Assembly (NCBI GenBank): GCA_002440975.1 | Contig: DJWN01000103.1 | Coordinates: 1-64,000, forward strand | Direction of reading: 5' to 3' | DNA: 64,000 bases | From: Bacteroidales bacterium UBA6229 | GTDB taxonomy: Bacteria; Bacteroidota; Bacteroidia; Bacteroidales; F082 | Shown here: piece after piece, positions 45,453-53,402 of the stretch | How positions within the stretch are numbered: the stretch's first letter is position 1 | Layout: the number at the start of each line of letters is the position of its first letter | Translations under genes and position numbers: made by a program | Notes under the pieces: generated by a model | What the model saw: the letters and a program-made list of their open reading frames with translations, nothing else | Told to the model about the DNA's origin: nothing | Database searches by the model: none

Positions 45453-46535
45453 CTACAGAGTAGCAGCTTTTATCTTATCGGTTTCTGATAAACCTTCGAT
45501 TATTTCGATGTTGATTCCATCAGAAAGACCGGTTTTTACAATGCGTTTTTCAAACTGTTGAGGAGCCACTTCTACCTCCACATACGTAGTATCCTTTTCG
45601 ATCAAAAGATAGCCTTCGTTTACGGCCAGCACCTGATCCTTACGTTCCAATACGATATCAGCATTGGCACTATATCCTGCCCTGATAAACTGGTTTTCTT
45701 TTAAATCGACAGCTGCCCTGATCTCGAACTGGATGGTTCCATTTTCTTCAATTCCTTTTGGTGAAATATGCTCCAACACGGCATCAAAGGTTTCATTTTC
45801 GATGGCACCGATAGTCATGATAAGCGGCATTCCCTCGCTAATTTTACCCACTTCGGATTCATCCACTTTCCCTTCAAAAATCATCTCACTCATATCAGCG
45901 ATGGTGGCAATTACTGTTCCATTATTGAAAGTATTGCTCTCAATTACAGAATTGCCTTCCTCAACGGGCACGTCCAACACCATACCATCAATTGTCGAAC
46001 GGATTAGCGTATTTGTTACGTTACCGGCTTTTTTGGTAGCCCCTTCGCGGATAAGCTGCAGGTTATCCTCGGCTGTTTCCACCTCTTCGTGTGCATTGCG
46101 AAAGGCGATATCAAAGGTCAAGAACTCTGCCTCCGGAATAACTTCTTGCTCATACAAGGATTTATACCTTTCGTGATTTTTACGTGCTTCTTCAAGCTGA
46201 ATTTTTGCCCTTTTCACGCGCGATTCAGCATTGTTGAGGTTGATCATATCCGGAATAATTTTTACCCTGGCAATCAGCTGATCTTTTTTTACCTCATCGC
46301 CGGGCTCAACAAAAATTTCTTCGATAATCCCGGAAACCTTTGGTGTGATTTCGATCTCCTTTCGTGGAATAACCGATCCGGTAGCAACAGTTTTTCGAAT
46401 GATATCTGTTTTGAAAGCTGTTGTGGTTTCAAACACAACCGGTTCGGCCTGCGATTTCTTGTAGAGATAAACGATAGTGCCTACAAATACGACAACAATC
46501 ACAAGAATGACAGCAATTTTGAGAATAGTTTTCAT
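45453..46535 (-). CDS. HlyD/MFP periplasmic adaptor of ABC efflux system
   Basis: A 360-residue membrane fusion protein: an N-terminal TM helix (about 5-25), a lipoyl-like beta-barrel (IEITPKVSGIIEEIF), an alpha-hairpin (about 100-165) and a beta-barrel domain. It is the MacA-type partner that links an inner-membrane MacB-type transporter to an outer-membrane channel. It is the last gene of a minus-strand operon with two permeases and an ATPase. This gene looks intact although the first two genes of the operon are broken. Confidence 0.9.
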   Translation of the reverse strand: MKTILKIAVILVIVVVFVGTIVYLYKKSQAEPVVFETTTAFKTDIIRKTVATGSVIPRKEIEITPKVSGIIEEIFVEPGDEVKKDQLIARVKIIPDMINLNNAESRVKRAKIQLEEARKNHERYKSLYEQEVIPEAEFLTFDIAFRNAHEEVETAEDNLQLIREGATKKAGNVTNTLIRSTIDGMVLDVPVEEGNSVIESNTFNNGTVIATIADMSEMIFEGKVDESEVGKISEGMPLIMTIGAIENETFDAVLEHISPKGIEENGTIQFEIRAAVDLKENQFIRAGYSANADIVLERKDQVLAVNEGYLLIEKDTTYVEVEVAPQQFEKRIVKTGLSDGINIEIIEGLSETDKIKAATL

Positions 46536-46569
46536 AAGTAATCGAATTTATTTTGTGTGTTATTTGGAT

Positions 46570-47835
46570 TTATTCATAACGAAGTGCATCAATAGGTTTT
46601 ATGCTTACAGCTTTGCGTGCCGGAATGAGGCCGGCTAATACACCTGAGAATACCACAATGGCCAAAGCCACCACAGCCACCTGAAAATCAACAACCGGAT
46701 GCATAAACATGGTCTCCTGATTTCCGGGTTCGGGCAGGTTCTTATCAATAAGCTCCATGATCAGCACCCCAAAAACCAAGCCTGCATAACCGGCAATACT
46801 GGTTAGCACAACAGATTCGGTAACAATCTGAGAGATTACCTTCAGAGGTGAGGCTCCCAGGGCACGCATAATTCCAATTTCTTTGGTTCGCTCCTTTACA
46901 ATTACCAACATGATGTTTGAAATGCCAATCACACCGGCCAACAAAGTTCCGATACCAACAATCCAAATCAATCCGTTTATGCCCATAAACAAACCTGTCA
47001 TCTGCTTAAATTCCTTTTCGAGATTTACTGATCCAACAGCTCTATGGTCGTCAGGCGAAACACTATGACGTTCCTTTAAAAGTTTGGATGCCTTTTGCTC
47101 AATAACACTCACATCCACATCGGGTTGAGAAGTGAGCGCAAACCAGGCTACGATATTCCCATAATTATATACTTTCTGTAAGGTTGTAAATGGGATATGA
47201 ATACTTTGTTCTTTGTCGCCGCCGAAATTAAAATTCATGTTTTTGGGTTTAAAAACACCAATAACCTGAAAATAAACTCCTCTTATCCTGATGTATTTCC
47301 CGATGGGATTTTCGTCTTTTTCGAAAAGGACTTCATATACCCTTCGGCCAATCACAGCAACTTTTTTGGCATGATTGATATCATTTGCGTTGAGGAATCG
47401 TCCCTGAACCATTTCGGCCGGATCGATCTTGTTCCATTCGGGATAATCACCATAAATATTAAAAGCCCCGGCATTTTGCTTATAAATCACATTATTTCCT
47501 GCTTGTCGTCCACCACCTTCGAGGCGAGGAGCCACCAAACCCATTTCAGGAATATTATCCTTTAAGGCCTGAATATCGTCGTTTCTAAAATAATATCGTC
47601 TGTTTCTGGGAAATCCTTTATAGGGCTCAGTGGTGGGTCGGGTCCACATGAAAACGCTATTTGTTGCCAAATCGCCCAAGCCGTATGTAATGCCATTTTC
47701 GAGTCCATTGCCTGATCCCAGCATGATCATCAGCCTGAAAATGCCCCAAAACACCCCGAATGCCGTGAAGAAGGTTCGGACCTTATTTTTGGCCAAACTA
47801 CTCCATATCTCGTACCAGCGATCGCGATCAAACAT
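46570..47835 (-). CDS. MacB-type ABC transporter permease (intact)
   Basis: A 421-residue permease with the four-TM MacB/FtsX topology: TM1 near 20-40, a periplasmic MacB_PCD domain (about 45-270), and three TM helices near 285-410. It ends with RKAVSIKPIDALRYE, typical of the family. It is a paralogue of the broken permease upstream, with which it would have formed a heterodimer. The lone intact permease has no intact ATPase gene in the window. Confidence 0.92.
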   Translation of the reverse strand: MFDRDRWYEIWSSLAKNKVRTFFTAFGVFWGIFRLMIMLGSGNGLENGITYGLGDLATNSVFMWTRPTTEPYKGFPRNRRYYFRNDDIQALKDNIPEMGLVAPRLEGGGRQAGNNVIYKQNAGAFNIYGDYPEWNKIDPAEMVQGRFLNANDINHAKKVAVIGRRVYEVLFEKDENPIGKYIRIRGVYFQVIGVFKPKNMNFNFGGDKEQSIHIPFTTLQKVYNYGNIVAWFALTSQPDVDVSVIEQKASKLLKERHSVSPDDHRAVGSVNLEKEFKQMTGLFMGINGLIWIVGIGTLLAGVIGISNIMLVIVKERTKEIGIMRALGASPLKVISQIVTESVVLTSIAGYAGLVFGVLIMELIDKNLPEPGNQETMFMHPVVDFQVAVVALAIVVFSGVLAGLIPARKAVSIKPIDALRYE

Positions 47836-47854
47836 AGCTCATTTATTAATTAGT

Positions 47855-49084
47855 TTATTCATCCCGCAAGGCTTCGATCGGTTTTATAGCAGCAGCGCGT
47901 CGTGCAGGAATAAAACCAGCCAGTGCACCGGCAATAATCAGCAGCAAAGTGGCTCCAAGCGTGATAGAAACAACCACTTCGGGCTCTCTGAAAAAAGGTG
48001 TTTGAATATAATCTGAAACCAGCTCGAGCAATCCAACCCCGACAACCAGCCCGAAGTATCCTGCAAAGGCAGTGATCAGAACAGCTTCCTGCAAAATCAA
48101 ACTGATAATGCTGCCAGGTGTGGCACCAAGTGCTTTGCGGAAGCCAATTTCTTTGGTGCGGTCTTTCACCACTATCATCATAATATTACTTACGCCTACC
48201 ACACCGGCTGTGATTGTACCAATGCCAATCACCCAGATAAATAGCCTGATACTGGCAAAAAGTTTCTGAAACTTGGTAAACTCTTCGACGCTGTTCCAAA
48301 AAAACATGGCATTTTCATCCTCAGGATCATACCTGTGCAGGTTAGCCATTTTGGTTTTGATGTCGTCTTCTATCTTTTTTGCCTCTTTTTCGTTGGCGTC
48401 ACCTACTGTTACTACCATCCCATGAATATTCCTTTCGCCGCCAAAAACAGTTTGTGCCGTGGCAATAGAGATATAAACCAATTGCATATTGTCGTCTCTT
48501 CCGTCATCATCCACAAACACGCCAATCACCTTAAATGGCATCCCGTTTATCTTGATATACTTGCCCAAAGGATCTTCGGTTTTAAACAACGCATCGCCAA
48601 CCAATTTACTGATCAATACATTCTTTCGCTTATAACGTTGGTCATTTTCATTTAAAAACCTTCCATTCAAAAGAGTAAGTTTTTCGACCTGTTGATAATC
48701 AGGGTGTACGCCGCGTATAGCATACGATCCGGATTGTTTTTTGTATGCCAGCACATTGCTCCACACATGGTATCGACCACTGATTTGATCCAGTCCGTTA
48801 ACATGTGTCTTCAGAAAATCATAATCCTCATTTTTCATCCTGATATTTCGTCAGGGCTTATTGCCTTTGTAGGGTTTGCTTGTTTGCCCGTTCCATATCC
48901 AGATGGCATTGGTAGCCGATGAACTAAACTGGTTTTCGACCCCTTTTTGTAAACCAATTCCGGAGCCTTGCAAAATGATCAGCATAAAAATACCCCAGGC
49001 CACCGAAAACCCGGTAAGAAAAGTGCGAAGCTTATTCTTCTCAATGGTATTAAAAATCTCCTGCCATTTGTCAATATCAAACAT
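47855..49084 (-). pseudogene. MacB-type ABC permease with in-frame stop
   Basis: One continuous frame of 409 codons from ATG 49084 is interrupted by TGA at 48851-48853. Before it lies a normal N-terminus (77 residues, TM1 included); after it, from the same frame, 327 or more residues with the MacB_PCD domain, three TM helices and the ending RRAAAIKPIEALRDE. At the stop, the intact paralogue reads through YKGFPRNRRYYF, here YKGNKP-stop-RNIRM. A GGA-to-TGA or CGA-to-TGA change explains it. A restart at ATG 48838 would lack TM1. Confidence 0.85.
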
Positions 49085-49095
49085 ATACCGTGGGA

Positions 49096-49807
49096 TTAAA
49101 TGGTTTTTTCATACTCAGAATGATGAACAAAATGCCCATTTTTGGGATCTTTCTCAATCTTTCCATCATGCAAATGGATGATGCGCTGGGTTTGATGCGC
49201 AATATCATTTTCGTGCGTCACGATGATTATGGTAATTCCGATTTTGTTGATCTGCGTAAAAAGTTCCATCACCTCCTGCGAGGTCACACTATCAAGTGTT
49301 CCGGTTGGCTCATCGGCCAGAATCACTTTTGGATTTCCGATGAGAGCCTGTGCAATTGCCAATCGCTGCTTCTGTCCGCCCGAAAGTTTGTTGGGTAAAT
49401 GATCGGCCCAGGGTAACAAACCTACTTTCTCGAGGTTTCTCTGGCAATTTTATTCCGTTTTCGTCGTGGAACACCCTGATAATACAGTAGAAGAGCAACA
49501 TTCTCGATAGCGTTTTTAAAGCTAATCAAATTGAATGACTGAAACACAAATCCCAGATGTTTGTTGCGCAATTGGGCAGCTTTGGTTTCGTTCAGGTCTT
49601 TTACCAGTTTACCGTCCAGAAAATAATCCCCGCTGTCGTGCACATCGAGCAGGCCGATAATATTGAGCAGGGTTGATTTTCCGGAACCGGACGAACCCAT
49701 CACAGCAACCATCTCGCCTGACGTAACTTTCAGATCAATACCTTTTAAAACATGTAAACTGTTGTACCGGTTTGATAACTTTTATGTATGCCATTGAATT
49801 GAATCAT
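49096..49807 (-). pseudogene. ABC transporter ATPase with two frameshifts
   Basis: The gene should start at ATG 49807 (MIQFNGIHKSYQTGT). Near 49765 the frame breaks; the next frame continues NSLHVLKGIDLKV, with Walker A GSSGSGKST, Q-loop and on to GVPRRKRNKIA. A second break lies near 49437; the last frame continues NLEKVGLLPWADHLP, with signature LSGGQKQR, Walker B VILADEPTG and H-loop IVTHE. Each break fits loss of one A. All core motifs survive, so the lesions are recent or sequence errors. It heads the MFP/permease operon. Confidence 0.88.
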
Positions 49808-49986
49808 GTTGTGGTCGGATATTGGTACTATCACAAAATTTGACAACAGAATATCATAAACAATGCCAAAAAATCATATCGCATTGATATACTGTCGTTT
49901 AAAACAATTTATTTTAAGTACTCTAACCAGTCTTTTTGTACGAAAAGTGTGCGTGAACGCTCAGAAGTATTCGATTTCGAACAGTG

Positions 49987-51126
49987 TTATCCGAGCCAAT
50001 GCAAAAAAGTTGCAACCAGAAATCCAAGGTAATTTCCAACGGCATAACCAATAATTCCGATGCTTAATCCCGGAAGCACAAGGGCTCTGTTGTTGAGGGC
50101 TGCGGTTATCACCGGAACAAAAGGCGGACTACATATCAAAGCTGTTGAAGTTACCATAACCGTTTCGTTATCAATCCTGAAAAAGTAGGCCAACACAACA
50201 TGAAGCAATAAAGAGCCAAAGACAACCAGGGTGATGTAATAAATAAGCTGAGGGGAAGCAGTAAGCATTTCGTCAATGTTGACCATGGAGCTAACAGTAA
50301 CACTAAAAACCAAAATAAAATACATTCCAAGGTCGAAGCTATGGGATGAATTTCGCAACACAGGAACAACAGACCCCAGCATTCCAAAACTTGTGATTAG
50401 CAGCATGGTGGTGGCCATCATCAGATTTTCCGGAACCAGACTGCCGAGTCCGGCTGATACACCTACAATCATTACTGAAGCTGTTGCTAAAAAAATAATG
50501 TTTATCAGTTTTCCCTTGATTGGATTTGGATCAGAAACGTTTAGCTGATCCGCATTAAGCTCCCTTTTGCCGGTAAATGCGGGAAGGAACATCCCAAATA
50601 GTTTTTGCCCCAGAAGCAGGAGAAAAAGCAAATAAAATCCCGAAAGAAGCATGTCGTAGGTATGCGTCAGCAGGTAGGTATTTTCATCCACATCCAAGAT
50701 CAATTTTAAGGAAGCCAGATTGGGAGTGCCACCTGTGTAAACACCTACCAACATCCCTCCAATTTTCCAGAGTTCCTTGTTGGTATCCTGAAACAAGGCA
50801 AAACCCAAAAACACCATGACAACCACGGAGATCACTGCCAAAATCATCGATTTGAATCCTGTTTGTGCGAGCAATTTCCATTGGCTAAGTCTGGATCCAA
50901 AAAGTAGTAAGGGAATAGCCAAAGGGATACTTAAATTCATCACCCATTCCTGCATAACGCCCGCACCCTCAGGAATAATCTTTAATTGGCCAAGTATCAA
51001 TCCTGTCACATAAGCTACCAACACCGTTCCCAGACGATTGATCCAGCGAAAATGTTTTGAAGCCTTCTTTATCAGAACAGGACTTACAAGATAAAACAAA
51101 AGAAGTAGGATTGTTTTGAATTCCAT
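49987..51126 (-). CDS. DUF819-family membrane protein
   Basis: A 379-residue protein with about ten TM helices of the DUF819 (YjcL-like) family, related to transporters with two inverted halves. The repeated half-motifs GVYTGGTPNLAS and STALICSPPFVP are visible. I start at ATG 51126; the frame opens at a TTG five codons earlier that overlaps its own -7 box. Substrate unknown. Confidence 0.85.
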   Translation of the reverse strand: MEFKTILLLLFYLVSPVLIKKASKHFRWINRLGTVLVAYVTGLILGQLKIIPEGAGVMQEWVMNLSIPLAIPLLLFGSRLSQWKLLAQTGFKSMILAVISVVVMVFLGFALFQDTNKELWKIGGMLVGVYTGGTPNLASLKLILDVDENTYLLTHTYDMLLSGFYLLFLLLLGQKLFGMFLPAFTGKRELNADQLNVSDPNPIKGKLINIIFLATASVMIVGVSAGLGSLVPENLMMATTMLLITSFGMLGSVVPVLRNSSHSFDLGMYFILVFSVTVSSMVNIDEMLTASPQLIYYITLVVFGSLLLHVVLAYFFRIDNETVMVTSTALICSPPFVPVITAALNNRALVLPGLSIGIIGYAVGNYLGFLVATFLHWLG

Positions 51127-51138
51127 GCCAAAAAAGAG

Positions 51139-51146
51139 CAAAGGTA
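51139..51146 (-). promoter_or_regulatory. -7 box of the DUF819 gene
   Basis: TACCTTTG on the minus strand, only 12 nt before ATG 51126. Confidence 0.5.
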
Positions 51147-51191
51147 ATTATTACCACTTAACAGCACGATTGGCAGCATAGCACAATTGCT

Positions 51192-51199
51192 TATTTTTG
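51192..51199 (+). promoter_or_regulatory. -7 box of RNase H gene
   Basis: TATTTTTG ends 4 nt before the start codon at 51204, so the transcript would be leaderless or nearly so. Confidence 0.55.
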
Positions 51200-51203
51200 T
51201 GCC

Positions 51204-51824
51204 ATGGCAGCAAAACAAAAATATTATGTTGTATGGGTTGGCAACAAGCCCGGCATTTACTCCAGTTGGGATGCCTGTCGCAAGCAGGTAGAAGGCTTTC
51301 AGGGAGCTCGCTATAAAAGCTTTACGAGCGAAAAAGAAGCGATACAGGCTTTTGGTTCAGGTCCTGAAAATTACAAAGAAAATCAAGTTGCCAGAAGCTT
51401 TACCAGCCATCCCAATCCTCCCATCGGAAGTTCAATCTGTGTGGATGCAGCCTGTTCGGGTAATCCCGGAAAGATGGAGTACAGAGGTGTTTTTACAGAA
51501 ACAAACACCGAACTTTTTAGAAGTAAGGTTTACGAACAGGGGACCAATAATATTGGTGAGTTTTTGGCTATTGTCCATGCTCTGGCCTGGCAACACAAGA
51601 ACAAAACCAATTATCCCATTTACAGCGATTCGCGTAATGCAATCAACTGGGTGAGAGCTGGTAAAGCCAAAACAAAACTGCCTATGAACCCAAAAACAAA
51701 AGCACTTTTTGAAGTAATTGCGCGGGCCGAAAACTGGCTTAAAAACAACAGTTTCCGGTTACCTGTTTTAAAATGGGAGACGGATCAATGGGGTGAAATT
51801 CCAGCTGATTTTGGCCGGAAGTAA
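51204..51824 (+). CDS. rnhA: Ribonuclease H with N-terminal viroplasmin domain
   Basis: A 206-residue protein: a viroplasmin (caulimovirus VI) domain at about 5-50 (YYVVWVGNKPGIYSSW), which binds RNA/DNA hybrids, and an RNase H domain at about 75-206. Catalytic acids are visible in CVDAACSGNPG, NIGEFLAIVHAL and YSDSRNAI. It removes RNA from hybrids such as R-loops and primers. The start is firm because the viroplasmin fold begins at residue 6. It is divergent from the DUF819 gene. Confidence 0.94.
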   Translation: MAAKQKYYVVWVGNKPGIYSSWDACRKQVEGFQGARYKSFTSEKEAIQAFGSGPENYKENQVARSFTSHPNPPIGSSICVDAACSGNPGKMEYRGVFTETNTELFRSKVYEQGTNNIGEFLAIVHALAWQHKNKTNYPIYSDSRNAINWVRAGKAKTKLPMNPKTKALFEVIARAENWLKNNSFRLPVLKWETDQWGEIPADFGRK

Positions 51825-51865
51825 CATCCTTGAAAAATCTATTCAACCAAAAATCCAAATATTTT

Positions 51866-51873
51866 TATTTTTG
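51866..51873 (+). promoter_or_regulatory. -7 box of gldH-like gene
   Basis: TATTTTTG fits TAnnTTTG, 33 nt before the start codon. Confidence 0.55.
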
Positions 51874-51906
51874 CAATACAAATAGAATCACGTTAACTGA
51901 TTAATT

Positions 51907-52392
51907 ATGAGGCCTTACAGACTTCTTTTGTTTAGCTGGATCGTATGGACGATCGTTTTTGGTGTTTCGTGCAATTCGCCGGCCAGCTACAAATCAGAAA
52001 CTTCTTTCGAGAATCAAATCTGGAATCGCTTTGATGTTCAGGAATATACCTTTATGCCTGAAGAAAATGTAACAAAATGGGATGTGCTTTTTGTCTTTGA
52101 ACACCTCGAAAACTATTATACTGATCATATTGATGTAAATATTACTTTCTATCTGCCAAATGGAGCAACACGATCGCGCGACTATACTTTTGCGCTGAAA
52201 AACGACAAGCTGGAATGGACTGGCAAGCAGGATCAAAAGCTGGTGACACACGAACTTTCTGTTATTAAAGGTTTTAGCTTTGATCAATCAGGACCCTTAA
52301 TCATCAGAGTTGAGAGCAAAATGACAAAATTTAACCTTACTGCGGTTCAAAAAATAGGAATAATACTCAAAGAATCGAAGAACCAATCCTAA
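51907..52392 (+). CDS. gldH: GldH-like lipoprotein
   Basis: A 161-residue lipoprotein with lipobox GVSC (Cys near residue 22). The mature part is beta-rich, with NQIWNRFDVQEYTF and WDVLFVFEHLENYYTD, resembling GldH, a gliding/T9SS-associated lipoprotein of Bacteroidota. The length fits the family (about 150-170). The assignment rests on pattern recall and a moderately conserved small protein, so it is less sure than its neighbours. It lies upstream of the polysaccharide export genes, with its own promoter. Confidence 0.55.
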   Translation: MRPYRLLLFSWIVWTIVFGVSCNSPASYKSETSFENQIWNRFDVQEYTFMPEENVTKWDVLFVFEHLENYYTDHIDVNITFYLPNGATRSRDYTFALKNDKLEWTGKQDQKLVTHELSVIKGFSFDQSGPLIIRVESKMTKFNLTAVQKIGIILKESKNQS

Positions 52393-52449
52393 TCAAAGCT
52401 TTGTCAGCAGCTTAACAATTTTTTTATTCATGAAGACAAAAAATTGCAC

Positions 52450-52457
52450 TATTTTTG
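52450..52457 (+). promoter_or_regulatory. -7 box of polysaccharide export operon
   Basis: TATTTTTG, 140 nt before the first gene, leaving a leader long enough for antitermination control. Confidence 0.5.
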
Positions 52458-52597
52458 CGGCTTCCAAACTTCATTATATCTTTGATTAAAAAAAACAATC
52501 ATTATACAATTAACCACAAGCTTAGATTTGCCTTGTATTGAATGACCAGACAATGCACGCAAAGCAAAAAAAAAGCATCAAACTAAAGCTGTTATAA

Positions 52598-53386
52598 ATG
52601 AAACAAAAACCAGCACTCGTTACCAGGATTCTAATTGGTTTTGTGATAGCCGTATCTGTGCTCTCTTCCTGTGTGCCACAAAGAAAGATGATGTATCTGC
52701 AAATGGAAGATCAAACAGAGACGAAGCCCTCATTCGAAAATGAACGCTCCATCAGTTACAGGATTCAACCAGGCGACAACCTATACATTAAAGTAGTTAG
52801 TCTTGATGAAAAAACTGCGATGATGTTTAACCCACTCGAAAGAACTTCGGGAGGTTCCAATGTTAATGATCAGGGAATTTATCTGAACAGCTATACTGTA
52901 AGTGAACAGGGAACTATCGAATTTCCGCTTGCCGGACAGATTTATGTTCAAAATCTGAATGTGGAGCAGATCAAAGAAAGGATTCAAGAGATTTTGGATG
53001 AATATTTAAAAGAAACTGTGCTTATCGTAAAGCTGGTAAACTTTAACCTCACCGTTTTGGGCGAAGTAAGACGTCCGGGGCAATACAAAGTATATCAAAG
53101 CGAAATCAATATCTTTGAAGCCCTGTCGATGGCCGGCGATCTTACCGAATTTGCAAAACGCGACGACATCAAAATAATCCGACAAACCAAGACCGGATCA
53201 GAGATAATAATGGTTGATATGGAAAAGGCTGACATTTTGAGTTCTGATTACTACTACCTTAAGCCCAATGATATTATTTATGTTGAGCCATTGAAAATCA
53301 AGCAATTTGGCTTTGCCACCTTCCCCTATGCCCTGGTGTTTTCTTCCATCTCAACAGCATTGCTCCTGATCAATTTCTTCAACTAA
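52598..53386 (+). CDS. Wza-like polysaccharide export lipoprotein
   Basis: A 262-residue outer-membrane lipoprotein with lipobox LSSC (about residue 25), a polysaccharide-export (PES) domain (YRIQPGDNLYIKV near 50) and a SLBB domain (VTVLGEVRRPGQY-like, near 150). A C-terminal hydrophobic segment (about 240-258) could span the membrane, usual in Bacteroidota versions. It forms the export channel for capsule or exopolysaccharide with the Wzc-like protein encoded 16 nt downstream. Confidence 0.92.
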   Translation: MKQKPALVTRILIGFVIAVSVLSSCVPQRKMMYLQMEDQTETKPSFENERSISYRIQPGDNLYIKVVSLDEKTAMMFNPLERTSGGSNVNDQGIYLNSYTVSEQGTIEFPLAGQIYVQNLNVEQIKERIQEILDEYLKETVLIVKLVNFNLTVLGEVRRPGQYKVYQSEINIFEALSMAGDLTEFAKRDDIKIIRQTKTGSEIIMVDMEKADILSSDYYYLKPNDIIYVEPLKIKQFGFATFPYALVFSSISTALLLINFFN

Positions 53387-53402
53387 AAAAACAGCTCGTA
53401 CC

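Noticed and set aside
2775..48853. Stop-codon recoding (TGA as an amino acid), suggested by in-frame TGA at 2775 and 48851
   Set aside because: Several intact genes here end in TGA, for example at 5771-5773 and 9499-9501. No selenocysteine context was noticed. Ordinary gene decay explains both cases.
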